Position numbers and translations under genes: made by a program. Source: Ectobius pallidus (lineage: Eukaryota; Arthropoda; Insecta; Blattodea; Ectobiidae). Taken from it: DNA of 64,000 nucleotides. The DNA lies in contig CAXKWD010000007.1 in NCBI GenBank assembly GCA_964059195.1, positions 155,295,269-155,359,268 on the forward strand, in the 5' to 3' direction. The notes beneath the pieces are model-generated. The model saw only the letters and a program-made list of their open reading frames with translations, did no database searches and had not been told where the DNA came from. Below are positions 1-12,829 of this stretch, one piece after another (within the stretch, counting starts at the first letter, position 1; each line of letters opens with the position of its first letter).

Positions 1-1489
1 GGAGGTTTAAAAATGGCGCCAGTAGCACCTGTTCCATGAGTCCAAACGTCATAAAATTTTTCACAGTGTTATACAATGTGTTGGGACTATTTTTAATTTT
101 TTGACCCTAAAATTTAAGAATTGAATTTTTAGCCAAAATGGCTAAACTGAACTGACTTTTTGTACTGTTAACAATAATAAAGGCAAAAATGTAAAACACT
201 AGAAATTTATAGATTCAGAGAGTTCGTACAGTAGTTGATGGATAAGTGGTTTCCTTTTTCAACTTGTTTCTAGTTGCGATGAAAAAGAAAAACAAAGAAT
301 TGTAGAAAATAATAAAAGACAAGGGAAGGGTTTGCATGGGCAGCAGTTAAACAAGACGCGGTTAGGCTCGATATAAAAAAAAAGATCGATAGATTGGGCC
401 TTTGATTGAAGGCAATTGAGGGAATTTAAAAGCTTGCGAGGTCAGTTCCATCTACCGGGCGTAACCCAAACTAAGCAGCTTCGTGACTGTGCTTGATAGC
501 ATCTGGTGACGTGTTTAGCCTGGTTTCCGTGGCTTCAATCCCCGAGTATGAATGTCATGTTGCGCTTGTCTTAATTATATGCTTGCAATAATGATCATTA
601 TAACAGTCATAACAATAGTAATAATAAACAACAAAGATGCAGAGCAAACTACAGTGTACATTCTTACTATCCTATTTTTATTGTAATTAAGCCACTAAGG
701 TATGTTAATTTTAATGTGCATTATACTCTATGACGTAAAATGTATATCAAATATGCTACAGGGCATTAAAGTCATTACAGTTTGGTGCTCATAAGTCAAT
801 AATGAAGAGAAATGGGTTAAAATTTTCATTAAATGCCTTCTTAATGATCGATAAAAACCTTATTCCTAATCATTCATCAACAACCATAAGTTATCATAAT
901 TTAGTGTTTACTTAATCTGCAAAATTTACAGATTAATGACATGACTGGCCGCCACTGCATTAGTTTTTTTAATTGATAACTCAAGTGTTAGCAACGAAGT
1001 TTCATAGTTTTGCAATTTTTCAAATGTTAGAAGTCAGTGGCGGCCATGTCCTGTGAGATTTCATGCTGTAACAGGAGAAATTTAATCCCTAGAGCAAATA
1101 CAGTACTTCCTAATAAAAGTAGCTTGTCTATGTCCCCTCTATAAACAGGTAAAATATTTCGGTGTTATTCATTAGTACCCTGTATCAGCAATATGGCACG
1201 AATTACAGGGTTAATGTCACCTACAGTGTATCCCACAGTTACTGCGTCCTGTACGAGCTAAGTTCGAGTAATGAACAATTGATTACATTTTTTAGTAGTT
1301 AACTTTAGGTCCTATATTTATTGGATTTGTATTTCTTGTTTTGATGCATGGTACTTTCCTGCTAATGTTTAGAACCTTTTTCTGAGCACACTGTATACAT
1401 TATTGCCTTCTACTCCATACACGCCATGATTTTCACTCTCTTCTGCTCCTTTTTCAAATTCTACAATTCTCGGCACAATTCTTCTATTT
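1..1489. other. AT-rich stretch without a recognised gene
   Basis: No exon or intact ORF is recognisable. A degenerate tRNA-like SINE relic probably lies at about 450-565, with a B-box-like GGCTTCAATCC at 531-541. An 11-bp inverted pair, GGCCGCCACTG at 947-957 and its complement at 1035-1045, brackets an AT-rich loop and may be the core of an old fold-back element. Confidence 0.4.
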
Positions 1490-1497
1490 ATCATCAC

Positions 1498-1965
1498 TAG
1501 GGGCGTATTTCTATGACATGTCATATTTTTCCCCTTTGGATTATTTCAGGTTTCCGACTAATTTAAACCAGATTCCAAGCATCCTGGTGGAAATGGAACG
1601 GCTTTTATTGTGCATATAACTGCATATTTAGGAAATTTTCAACTATTGCGGCATATTTAGTATGAATATGCATATTTAGGTCATATTTTTGGCATATTTG
1701 TGTGCATATTAAAGACATTTTGAAGTTGCATATCATATTTTGTAAATTTTGCATTATAATGATAGTTTTTGAGAATTTACAGATATTTTAAATAATTAAC
1801 ATTATATTTTAATAAAACTAATTGTAATGAAACTTAAAAAAAATATATACATAATGTGTAAGTGGTAAAGTCATATTTTAAATTTTATTGGTCATATTTT
1901 AATGTTTTTTAGGTCATAAATGCATGCATATATCCTATTTTTTAGGTAATAGAAATCCGCCCCTA
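1498..1965. mobile_element. hAT-type MITE, 468 bp, perfect 8-bp TSD
   Basis: The element begins TAGGGGCG and ends CGCCCCTA. The inverted ends continue imperfectly for about 20 bp. It is flanked by an exact 8-bp direct repeat ATCATCAC (1490-1497 and 1966-1973), the hallmark of hAT superfamily insertion. The interior is very AT-rich, with many short phrases such as GGTCATATTTT, and has no transposase frame. Related interiors appear at 16551-17302, 42327-42956 and 46945-47543, so this is one of several members of a related hAT MITE set. Confidence 0.85.
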
Positions 1966-2204
1966 ATCATCACGCTTTAATACGCTTGGCCCTCAACATA
2001 ATTTCCACACTCATTTCCACACCCGATCACGACATGACTTAACACTATCAGTACCATCCCACCGCACATCTCTTGACTCCATTTCGTTCATCATTTCCAC
2101 AAATTCGATATAATCCATAATTATGGAACTCTTTGCCCATAAATGTCAGGCACTGTCAGAATTTCATGTAATTCAAACAAAACTCTTTGGGTACTTAACT
2201 CAGC

Positions 2205-2480
2205 TCTGGCGTGGGTGAGTTGGGAGCGTGACTACCTTCCATCCTGGCGGCCCGGGTTCGATTTCTGGTCGGGTTGGAGATTTTTCAAAGTGTAAACTTC
2301 TCTTCCTGGGTCCAGGAAACAATGAGGCTTAAGCAAGCAGGAGGAAGGAGTATTCCAAATACTGCTTGACTGTGCTACCCCGGCAAAATATCGAGGGAAG
2401 ACTTTGGGAAAGGAAGCCAACAAGAGCTTCTCCACCAAAGGGGCAGGGAGGTCTGACGGGAGGGAGGTCTCAAAAAACTC
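2205..2480 (+). mobile_element. tRNA-derived SINE copy
   Basis: The copy contains a B-box-like GGTTCGATTT (2255-2264) preceded by a tRNA-like head, followed by a body with the phrase CTTCCTGGGTCCAGG. A relative of the same head is seen at 15490-15600. There is no 7-bp acceptor stem, so it is a SINE and not a tRNA gene. An ORF on the opposite strand across it is fortuitous. Confidence 0.6.
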
Positions 2481-2484
2481 TCTT

Positions 2485-3222
2485 CAAGCCCCCCGTAAAA
2501 AATAACTCAGGTATATCGCCTTTAAGATAAAAAATCCCTTTAGGCAGGCCTACAGGCGGAGGTAGATTTCGAAGTGCTTTTGGTTTAATTTATTGTCGCT
2601 GCATAGCACTCTTCTTCTTTAGCCTTGGCATGGTAAACCTGCAGTAATAAGAACTGAATTCGGTAAAGAGGAAGAGCCTACAATCATTTGTTTTGACAAC
2701 AAGAATAGGATATAATATTCTGGGAGGCCGTGCGCAAGATCAGCAATGAATAAAATTAGCAAAGCCGCTAAACAAGACAAAATTATGATATTATAATAAT
2801 TCTTTTAAGTGTTATTATTTTCAAACATTAAAATCTCGCGTAATATGAGAGCTATCAAGAAACTATTTATTGATTTGTAGAGTACTCATCAAGAGCTTTT
2901 CAACGATACCCCACAAGACGTGGTTTCAAAAGTTTCGAATTTTCATCCCCCACCCCCACCTCCACCCCCACCCTCACTCGAACCCCCGAATCGTTGGTGT
3001 CACTGTGAACTCCATAGGGAGTACTCTAATTTATTCAAACAAAGTTTCCCTCTATACTTCATAGGGGCCGAGATATACATTTTTAAAAATTTCAACCCCC
3101 TCCCCCGACCACCCCCTTGGGCCAGTTTTGCCCATTAACGAACTTGTCCGAACTATTGGGCCTAGAAATAACATAATAAAATTTGGTTCAAATATCTTCA
3201 AAATTACGGCCGCTATCGTGTA
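2485..3222. other. unassigned stretch with pyrimidine-rich blocks
   Basis: No gene is seen. C-rich blocks (2947-2990 and 3100-3120) generate low-complexity proline/histidine frames that are not credible proteins. The text reads like degraded repeat sequence, but no termini were found. Confidence 0.35.
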
Positions 3223-3224
3223 AA

Positions 3225-3258
3225 GATATATATAAATATATATATATATATAAATATC
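3225..3258. repeat. (TA)n-like microsatellite
   Basis: Alternating TA with AAATATA interruptions. Confidence 0.8.
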
Positions 3259-3522
3259 ACAAAATTTTTTTTTGAACGGGCGGTGGTTTCGGACTTAGGG
3301 GAGCATGAAACGTAAAGATATGAAAGAATTTTTCGAAAATCATAAAGTGGTATCCATTGCAATAGGTAGATTTTTCTTCGAAAATCTACCTAAAAAGGGC
3401 GAAAGACAAATACAAGGTGCACTTTAAGCTCCGTTCACTCGATATTCACATTTTGTTTCTCAGCGAAGCATGGTGACAAACTATCCTTATATATTGTCGC
3501 CGACACCCCCGACCATACCAAT

Positions 3523-3745
3523 TATTAAAAATGCGAGAAGTGCCCCTTGTACCAAATATTAAAACTGCGAGAGTGGCCCTTGTACCTAATTTTAAAAAAT
3601 TCGAGAGTGCCCCTTGTACCTAATTTTAAAAAATTCGAGAGTGCCCCTTGTACCTAATATTAAAAATTCGAGAGTGCCCCTTGTACCTAATATTAAAAAT
3701 TCGAGAGTGCCCCTTGTAGCAAATATTAAACATTCGAGAGTAGGC
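3523..3745. repeat. tandem array, 33-36 bp unit, about 6-7 copies
   Basis: The unit reads approximately ATTCGAGAGTGCCCC, TTGTACCTAAT and an A-rich spacer. Units differ by A-run length (33 versus 36 bp) and a few substitutions, and the outermost copies are the most diverged. On the plus strand the 33-bp units keep frame and create a repetitive 11-residue peptide. No flanking coding context supports translation. Confidence 0.85.
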
Positions 3746-3994
3746 CCTACCCACAGGTTTGCCTTGTACCCAACGGCTTGTCAGCCTGTTTATCCTCGAA
3801 GAATTCGCTAGATCGTGGTATAAAAAAAAGTGCTTCACTGGGGGTGGGTCAGGGCGGGATATGTCTCATGCAACGATGCACCTTATATTCGGTTCCCCCC
3901 CCCCCCCAAAAAGTATTAGCTCTAACTATTTAATGATGTAAAGTCATGATTGGTAAAGTCGATGGTTTATTATTGTAGTGTTTTATTGTATGCA

Positions 3995-4049
<55 letters not shown>
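3995..4049. repeat. (TTA)n microsatellite
   Basis: About 18 uninterrupted trinucleotide units. The poly-Tyr frame across it is an artefact. Confidence 0.95.
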
Positions 4050-4765
4050 GCATTCACCAGAAACTTAATCATCTACTTAAAAATAGTTTAAATTATATTT
4101 TCAATAATACCGTTTGGCATCTGAGACCCTGCACTCTGAAATATTGTAAGATACCATTCAACTCAATCAATGAAACATTTAAAATGATGAAAAAAGAAAT
4201 AGCTTTTTTTGCTTGATGTTTTAATTGATAATGACGTATACATTCATCATCTAAAACGTTGTGTAAATATAAGATCAATAGATTATTTAATGTAAAATAT
4301 AAGGGTTTTATACGATGTCACTCATGGATACCAGCTCTTCTTCTAAAATTGCCCTCATCGACTCTAGGCTTAGAGCCCACTGATGATTTCACTTCATTGC
4401 TTATATAAATATACAAATTCAGCTCTTTAAGAGCTAATCTATTATATGGTTTTCATCTGGCTTCTCTATGTGTGCCACATTCTTGAAGGCATTTTTTTCT
4501 TGTTAAAACTTTTCAGTAAGTGGCTCGCATTGGGGTGGTCCCAGGCAAATGCCGAATTGAAATTTACATACCGTTAATCATCCTCACCATTTCTTCTTGT
4601 ATCATATCCATTTAAATTATTATCAGTTGAAATTTACTCCTTAAGAAATACACCGATAATAGAAACAATTGACAGTCAATAGTTCCGTGGCCTACCCTAC
4701 TGTATAGACGCATCCGAACTCCTGCTGAAAGGAGTATAAACACAGCTGAATTAAAATAGTAGCCT

Positions 4766-4915
4766 ATATTGCGATACAAGTGCCGTAAGCGATGCATACA
4801 GATCGAGGAAAGAGTTTGAAAAAACGAGGCGCTGTCGCCGAGTTTTTTTTTTTTTTTTTTCAATTTTCCGAGATCCGTTATGCGCTTACGGCACGAGTAT
4901 TGCATGCTATTTTTT
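4766..4915. mobile_element. small inverted-repeat (fold-back) element
   Basis: The two sides carry GTGCCGTAAGCG and its complement CGCTTACGGCAC inside longer imperfect arms (about 40 bp). A T20 run lies near the centre. It is probably a MITE-like hairpin. No TSD could be settled. Confidence 0.45.
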
Positions 4916-6560
4916 GCACGATGATTATTTATATCAATTTAATTATATTAATTGTGATATTACCTGAACATATTATGTATATACATTATTGAAGATAGAT
5001 GTTTATTTCAGAAAGTGATTCGCATGTGTTTGTTGTTATCTGTACCTGTATCTGTTACCCTATGATCCCCAGGTGGGGCGAAGGGGCCTCCAAGTGGAGG
5101 TTTCATTACCTAAACTAATTTTGATATGCTTATTTTCCGAGAGAGGGTAGAGGAACAGGTGGTAAGCCCATCGCCTCGCAACCCCCCTCTGGAAACTAAA
5201 GTATTTCTTGGACGTGAAAGGGCCGAGAAATTTTGTCCAGAGGCTCTAATTTAGGCTTGGAGTTCTTTTATGTGCCGTAAATCTACGACACGGGACCCCC
5301 AGCTTAAAGTCCCTCCCGGAGGACTCCGTGCCCAGGATTTTTACGTCCGTTTGTTGTTATGGGAACCGAATATTTGTCCTGGGGGGCCTTGTCCATAAAG
5401 GCTTGTTTTATGATGTGCCGTAAATAAATTCTTACCGCACAAAACAAGATTGCGTGCGGGAATGTCAACTTACGATCCACGGCAACAATATTCCTAAGTC
5501 CCACTAATTAGTTAGGCTAAGTCGTGCAAAAAATATTGTTAGTATAACTTCGAATTATTTAAAAAATCCTTATTGGATTATTAATAACATGTACTATTTT
5601 ACTTGTTCTTCTTGTGTGGTTCCTTGTTCTTGCGCTTTGTAGACATCCTCCTTTTGCGTTGAGCCACAGTGGCAGATTGATACCCATATTGCTTCTCGGC
5701 AGAATTGCGTTCTTCTAATTAATCAATCCGACATGTGTTCTCAAGGGGTTATTGTACTACGTACCAGCACGTTTCGCCAGGGAAGACTGTTATTATCACG
5801 ATAATAATAGGTCCCTATTTTGGGATGAAACAAGTTTTAAGTTCGTAAGTATACGATAGACGAGGCATTGCCCATAAGGGATAATTGCCATAACAAATTA
5901 GGGGATCCTATAAAAAAGGAGATGCTTTTGCAGAATAGGAGGCTTACGCATGTGATGTTACTTGCTAGCGGATATTTAGGCCGCGCCTAAAATGAGCTCT
6001 TGCAGTATCTCAATTAGGCTGAGTGTAAGCCTGTTTATCTAGTAATGTAATAATCATTAGTTTTTTAATGCAAATCAATTGTTCTGTTTAACTTCTATCC
6101 ATTATTCTGCTCGTTATAGTGATTTCATTCGTGACAAAAACATAAAAGAAAAACATAAAAGGAGGATGATACGGAAAGTTAGTCCAATAAAATTCAAATT
6201 TTAATATTAGAGTGAGGCTCTAAAAACTGTAAAGACAAGTGGCTAACTCACTCACTCACTCACTGACAATGTAGACTCACTTCTTGATCATTTTCATTTA
6301 GTATGTCGATTAAAGGGTTTGGTTTATAAGTTGAATTTATTATGTAGTTAGTTAACCATTTATATATTTGAGCTATATATTTGAAATTTGGTAAACTTTC
6401 CAAAAAAGTAATATAGTTTAAATTTTTTACACCCCCAAAACATTTTGAAACGTTTTCGATCACACACTCTCAATGATTACCTACTTCCAGATGAGCTAGA
6501 AAATTTTAATTCGACAATCATAACTTCTAGCCTGTAACCGACGGGAAAATTCTAAAAAGT
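4916..6560. other. no recognised gene
   Basis: No exon or transposon termini were recognised. A short hairpin (TTTAGGC, loop cgc, GCCTAAA) lies near 5976-5992. The block near 6465-6560 shares the phrase CTTCCAGATGAGCTAG with about 7610-7630, so both are pieces of one dispersed repeat. Confidence 0.35.
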
Positions 6561-6570
6561 ACAGTTCTTA

Positions 6571-6810
6571 GCCATTCCACGGAAAGTGAGCCTGAAGTGT
6601 TCAGACCGTAACAACCTTTTAATATTAATTTAAAATATGTCATCATTGAAAAATTATGAAATTAATTTTCATTACTAGTCTACTGAAAAACCAATTCTCA
6701 AAATGAATTACATAATTTTTCAGTGATGGCATATATTTTAAATTAATATTAAAAGGTTATTACGGTCTGTACGGTCTGGACACTTCAGGCTCACTTTCCG
6801 TGGAATGGCT
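6571..6810. mobile_element. fold-back MITE, ~100-bp arms
   Basis: Nearly the whole 240 bp is an inverted repeat. The left arm begins GCCATTCCACGG and the right arm ends CCGTGGAATGGC. The arms match for about 100 bp with few differences, including a small insertion in the right arm where a GGTCTG phrase is doubled. A direct repeat GTTCTT flanks both sides (6564-6569 and 6811-6816), consistent with a short TSD. No coding capacity. Confidence 0.8.
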
Positions 6811-6819
6811 GTTCTTTAA

Positions 6820-8890
6820 TTTCCCCTCCTCCCGAAAAAAAACCTTAAACTCGCAGACCTTTTTTTTTTTTTTTGGCAGGTTTATTGTGGCTAAACGTTA
6901 ATTTTCAAGAGTCTAAATACATAGTGACAGTTCATAGAACAGCTTTTCACTCCGGGTTTGGGGGGCAGAGCCCCAGAGAACCATTGTTATTGTTAATATT
7001 GAATTTTCAAGTACTATGAATCCTATTTCTCCTATCGATATTTACATTCATTTACAGATGCTTAATATCTAGAGTTACATATTAGATGTTAGACTGGTGT
7101 AAATATAAATTATAAAGTATAATTAAAAGTAATGAACAATCAAATACTAAATACTAAAACAAAGCATCTCAGAACTGTAAATAAAAAGTCACATAACTTT
7201 TTGTAGAAACATTTCTTATGGAAAATATTTGTCAAAAGCTGTTGAAATCTATTTTTAAATTTAGTAATAATTTCGTGTCTCTGGGATAAATACATTAGCA
7301 AAATATTTACAAACCAACAAATCTATTGACAGAGGCAAATAAACACAATAAATAGTCAGCGCACAGAGTGCACGACTCCATTTACAAGACGTGTTTATGT
7401 CAGGCCTGGAAAAAGATGGGAGTGATATTTGTATTTTGTCGAGTCCTGCAGCAATACCTCTGCGGGACCCTGGGACAATATCGCTCTCAGATATAATATT
7501 TTGGGGGCTGGTTTATGTAAAAGATTGAATCCTGAATGAGATACTACTACTGGTACTTACAAATCCCTTTAATATAAAGCCGCATTCACTCACTGACATT
7601 AATGTTTGCCAACTTCCAGATGAGCTAGTAACTTGAAATTTGGTACACATATATCTTTTAGGCTATAAGCCACAGAAAAATTCCAAAAAGTTTATTATTT
7701 TTTATTTTTAACCCTAAAAACCCCCGAAAAAGGGGTTGGTTTCCATGGGAACGGTATTATCAAACAGTATTCACATAAGGCTATGTAAGGTAATAGCCCA
7801 TACAGCAGACTAAATACACGCACTCTATCTCCCATAGATCTTTCCCGAGAACCTCAGCGAAGCGAGTTATAATAGGCTATATACGACTAAATGCGTAAAG
7901 CAACAATTTCTTTCAATAGTGCATCCCAATAGATTATAGAATAGTACATTTTGCAACAAACCTACAATGGCATTTAATAAGATACGAGTATCTTAATTGC
8001 CAATATAGGCAAGCTCCATACGATTGATTTTGTTCGATCATAATTATGTGTTTAAGTTTCGAGATTTTAGAACCATCAAATAAACTAAAACGACTGTCCT
8101 CTGCAATCAGCTGTTAGTAAGTTCTCCTATTTATTGTCTTTTACGAAGTATGGCAGCTGATGGCGTGCGGTCACGTCGAAGCTTTTTCTTGGCCGTATTC
8201 TTAAAACGAACGGATTTTTACACTACGAAATGAATTCGGTTTAGTATAAGTTACTATTAAAATTAACACGAACAGAATTGATTTTATTTTAAATACAGAT
8301 TAGACTTTTTTAGTAGTAGGCCTACTTTTTATTAATGTGGTTATTTTAAAATCGTGGAAGATATGTAGTAACATTTTTCCGAAAACGAGTCATAAATTTA
8401 CAGAATCGTGTCATTATGATTGCTCCCCTAAAATACATTTTGTTGCGTAACTTTGTCAGTTTTATAGTTCTTTAAAATATTTCACAGATGCAAAAACTGG
8501 AAGTTCATATAAACCTAATATAACAGAAATTTGAAAATTCAAAATTTTCTCCCTTGAAGGTGTACAGTAAATCTAAGTTACAAAAATAAAGCTGAATCAT
8601 TTCGTTTTTAAGGGTTTGCCAAACTGTGTACTTTGCTTTATAATAATTATAGTCTCTTTGAGTGAATTCCTGAGGAAAAACTCTTCTTTCTTTATTTTTA
8701 ATTTGAACAAAATTTAATATTCAAGGTAGAAAAAAATTACAAAACCATTTTTCTCCCGAGCTCTTCACACAACCCAAGAAATGGCATTTCTCCTGTTGTC
8801 ATTTGTATCACAATTTTTTTCTGATCCCATCAATTTGGAAAAACAAAAAGCACAATGAAAAACGTTCGGCAGTGACAGATTTTACAAGCA
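6820..8890. other. no recognised gene; degraded repeats
   Basis: AT-rich with no exon. About 7580-7750 shares a phrase with about 6465-6560 and belongs to a dispersed repeat. The remainder shows no termini. Confidence 0.35.
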
Positions 8891-8893
8891 GAT

Positions 8894-9160
8894 CATATCT
8901 GTGGCTTGGTTCTAAAACGTCATAAAACGTGCTTTTGAGATAACTGACTTTGAAGCCTTGAAACTGTAGAAGTAACATTTTTTTTTTTTGCTGAGAACTT
9001 CCAACATTGGCCTGTAAGGTTTCTGTATTATGTCCATTAATAGCAACAGACATTGACACTTTAGTATACGAGAGATAAAGGCTAGCCGAGTTCAATAATG
9101 CATAAACCTCATTTTTGCAAGAAATTTACATTGGCCCTTTTAGAACCAAGCCACAGATAT
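8894..9160. mobile_element. inverted-repeat-bounded element, ~267 bp
   Basis: ATATCTGTGGCTTGGTTC at the left has an exact complement at the right (about 9140-9160); the match runs about 23 bp. The interior is non-coding. The superfamily is not clear and no convincing TSD was seen. Confidence 0.6.
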
Positions 9161-9186
9161 AACCTCACATAAATAGACTGATAAAT

Positions 9187-9607
9187 GCCCGGTTTCTAAA
9201 ACCTCGCGAAATACCTATGGGTAAATTATCCAATGGACAGAATTTACACAAGAATAACTTTTAGAAACAAATAATTTAAAGATAGCAATCACATACACTT
9301 GTGGCGAGTTTCTAGATAAATGTCCTCTGAGTAAATATAAAAATGACAGAAAAAATGTTCCTACAAACTCGGGGTAGATCTTTCCAAGGGTAAATCGTCG
9401 GGTTAATTTATCCTTTCACGGGTGGCTGGATAAAATTTAACCTCATGTAGGATCAATAATAATTTAAACTATAGAACCAAAGCCTTCTGAATTACATTAA
9501 CTGTAACTCCAAGGCCTTGCTCATTATATCATTGTGGGTGAAATGGAACTTATTTGCCCACGGATAATTTACCCATAGGTATTTCACGAGTTTACAGAAA
9601 CCAGGCA
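9187..9607. mobile_element. TIR element (MITE), ~420 bp
   Basis: The left end starts GCCCGGTTTCTAAAAC and the right end is the complement of GCCTGGTTTCTGTAAAC. Both continue through GAAATACCTATGGGTAA, giving terminal inverted repeats of about 45 bp. No transposase frame. TSD unclear. Confidence 0.7.
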
Positions 9608-9891
9608 AAAGTCATAGAGTCTGTAGCTATGGAAAATCATTTGTGAAGACTTTGTACGTGCAGGAAGCAATAATATCGGTTTGACTTTACACAGGCAGTG
9701 ATAGTAATAGTATTAATAAGGCGAACTGATATTTTTTTACGGCACCTTGGCCTCTCGCGTTCCCACAATTCAAATGAGCGAGAAACTGAACCTGCTCCGA
9801 TACGAAGTATCATGTGCTATATAATTATATGCACGCTACTCCCAGACATAATTATTATGTTACTCGATTCTTCTACGCGTAGTATCCAGGA

Positions 9892-9892
<1 letters not shown>

Positions 9893-9949
<57 letters not shown>
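9893..9949. repeat. (ATT)n microsatellite
   Basis: About 19 trinucleotide units. Confidence 0.95.
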
Positions 9950-9952
<3 letters not shown>

Positions 9953-10160
9953 ATACCTACTATTTAATTTGTAAAAAATTGTAGCATATATATAAATAAA
10001 TTATTAAATGATTATGGGGATGATTATCATGATCATCATCATTATCGTCATTAACTTCATGCCGCGAGTGACTTGGAAATTCCGAGGACGAAGTTTATGA
10101 TCATTAACGAATAATATGTAATAAATAATTTATAAAACATATTGAATTTAAGTTATTTGA

Positions 10161-10455
10161 ATGACCGCCGGCGTGGTCTTGTGGTTAGCGTCGCTGACTT
10201 CAGATCCGTCGGCCCGGGTTCAATCCCCCCCCCAGAACAAATCTTCATCTACAAAATATAGTAAATATGACGTTGATTTTGATGTAGACTATAAGCCGGT
10301 ATCTCATCGGATTTTTTCTGAGGTAGGGAGGTCTGGAACGGCGTGCACTCAGCCTCGTGATTCAAATTTAGGAGCTACTTGATAGAGAAGTAGCGACTCC
10401 GGCCTTGGAAACCACCGCTTCGAGGCTGTGGGTTCGAGTCCCATCTCTGGCATGG
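10161..10455 (+). mobile_element. tRNA-derived SINE, composite
   Basis: A tRNA-like head with an A-box-like region (about 10178-10190, TGGTTAGCGTCGC) and a B box GGTTCAATCC (10216-10227 region) is followed by a body beginning GAGGTAGGGAGGTCTGG, which recurs at 43595-43760. A second B-box-like GGTTCGAGTCC lies at 10431-10441, suggesting a dimeric or nested structure. Confidence 0.65.
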
Positions 10456-11411
10456 GTGTTTGTGTGTAATAAGGAAAAAAGGGAAAACAAACAACTTTAA
10501 GTAAACCCAGAACGACGGCGACAGTGGTGGTGATGATGATAACGAAACCTGATAGTGAAACGTCTGCTTCTTAAACAGGATTATGATATTGCCCTTCGAT
10601 TAGCGCATTTCCTCCACTGGAATCGTGGGAGTATTATAAGTTGGCATGCCTGGAAGGAAAGTGGAGCGCCGCTTTCACACGTTACACAATATGCGCCATG
10701 TTGGCTGCACTGCTTAGCCCTTTTCGTGCCACATCACACTGTAATTATTATCACGGCGAGGGTTGGAAAAAATCAAGTTCCCACCAGACAAGGTCCAATA
10801 GTTGTTTTTATTTATCATTTTGACATAGACTAGCAAAAGATCCCGTTCGTCACGGATTTAGCGATATTTTACACACGGTTGTGCTACCAGTTTGCGTTGT
10901 TTAATAAACAAGATTGTATGAACTTGTAATTTTTAAAAGAATATTAAGGGAGGTAATGGGTGTAACTTCTATTTTCTGCATTTTTTAAAGATACATATTT
11001 TATTTTCGTACACATAGCCTACTCATGGTGAAATAGATAATGTTGTGAAGAATTTAATTTCTGTTAGTTTGAGTTTTTGAGATTTTCAATATTGTTGAAA
11101 AATGTGCATATTTCAAAACAAAATTTGCATCTTTACTAAAATGGAGAAAAAATTCATCGTCACCACACGTACTTTATTTTCTAGTTTAAAAACTATTAAC
11201 ATAATTAAAAAAATGCTCTGTTTTGATATTCACACTCTTTAGAAGTTAAGGTTAAAATTTTAGACTTCTTACATTATATCTGTAGAACTCATTCAGTTCT
11301 TAATATGTACAATTACAGTAAAAATAAAAATTAAAAAAATAGGAAGATGACGTTAATCCTTTGCGTGATATTTAATTAAATAATGTGTATATATAGCCTC
11401 AATGCTTCTTT

Positions 11412-12003
11412 CTATGCAGTTCAGAAACTCTTATCTTCTCGTTTTCTGTCCAGAAATCTAAAAATAAAGATTTATAAGACTATTATCCTGCCGGTTGTAT
11501 TATATGGATATGAGACATGGCCGCTTACTGGTCGGGAAGAACATAATCTGAGGGTGTTCGAAAACAGGGGGCCAGGGGCTTAAGAAAATATTTGGGCCTA
11601 AGAGAGATGAAAATGGGGACTGTAGAAAACTGCATAACGACGAGCTTCATAACCTGTACTCGTCACCGGATATGGTAAGGGTAATTAAATCACGGAGGAT
11701 GAAATGGGCTGGACATGTTACGCGGATGGGGGAGGAAAGACTTATCTAAAAAAATATTGATTGGGAGACCCGAAGGGAAAAGACCACTTGGAAGACCTAG
11801 ACATAGGTGGGAGGACAATATTAGGATAGATTTAAGAGAAGTAGCCTTGGATTTGAGAGGAATGGTTGGATGAAGTTAGCACAGAATAGCGTTGAATGGC
11901 GAGCTCAGGTATGTGCGACAATGAACCCTCGGGTTCCATAAAATAGATAATATTCCTTTATCTTGCTTAGGAATTGTCTATTGCCATTGAGTAAGTAAGT
12001 ATA
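11412..12003 (+). mobile_element. LINE fragment: C-terminal RT-ORF plus 3' end
   Basis: The fragment encodes a decayed non-LTR retrotransposon C-terminus, with recognisable ILPVVLYGYETW and later MKWAGHVTRMGEE-like and GRPRHRWEDNIR-like segments in shifted frames. It ends with a conserved 3' tail, TTGTCTATTGCCATTGAG, followed by (TAAG)n. Paralogous copies are at 35611-36133 and 59921-60489; all three begin at the same point (ATGCARTTCAGAAAC). Confidence 0.85.
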
Positions 12004-12480
12004 TGCAGCCTCATAAGTACCCATCTTTATAATTGATTTTTTTTAACTAAACCATCAGTAACCTTTTTCTTATTTTGAGGAATAATCTTCTGAAGGCAGT
12101 TTAATTTTCTAAAAAATAATAAATTTTCATCACTAAGATTTAAACATTTAACTAGTGTAGTCTTTTAATATCGCGTAATTACAGAGACTTTAAGGTACCT
12201 GAAGGCATTGAAACTTAGCCTACATAACTTATATTATATTAAGGTACATAGTATTTACTAACACAAAAAAAAACAAATAATGCTAATATTGGCAAAAAAT
12301 GGTGAATAATTCATTACCCCCTTATTATTTAACACACGCAATTTAATTTAATAAAAATAATATACAAAACCCCAAATGAGCAAAATTGGTAATCGGAACA
12401 GTTCAGCAGTAATAATAATAACCATAATCATAATAATGATAATATTAGTAATAATAATATCAATTTTCAGATACAAAAAA
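12004..12480. other. no recognised gene
   Basis: AT-rich, with an ATA/ATC-rich patch at 12410-12460. Nothing else is seen. Confidence 0.4.
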
Positions 12481-12487
12481 GCTCGAA

Positions 12488-12820
12488 GTTAGAAGTTAGG
12501 TATAAACTAAAATTGTTATTATACAATGTGTTTGAATTTTTTTAAAAATATTATAATTTTATTAATTTATAATATTTGTAACAAAACACAAAAAGTTAGA
12601 AGTTAGGTATAAACTAAAATTGTTATTATACAATGTGTTTGAATTAAAAAAAATATTATAATTTTCTTAATTTATAATATTTGTAACAAAACACAAAAAA
12701 GTTAGAAGTTAGGTATAAACTAAAATTGTTATTATAGACCCTACAATGTGTTTGAGTTTAAAAAATCTTAATGTAATTTTCTAAATTTATAATAACTTAT
12801 TTCTAACAAAACATTTCAAC
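12488..12820. repeat. tandem repeat, ~106-107 bp unit, three copies
   Basis: Units start GTTAGAAGTTAGGTATAAAC at 12488, 12595 and 12701. Copies one and two are very alike. The third has an insertion (GACCCT) and is more diverged at its end. Non-coding. Confidence 0.9.
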
Positions 12821-12829
12821 ATTTTTGGG

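Noticed and set aside
3523..3745. CRISPR-like array
   Set aside because: Units are contiguous tandem copies without unique spacers, in an animal genome.
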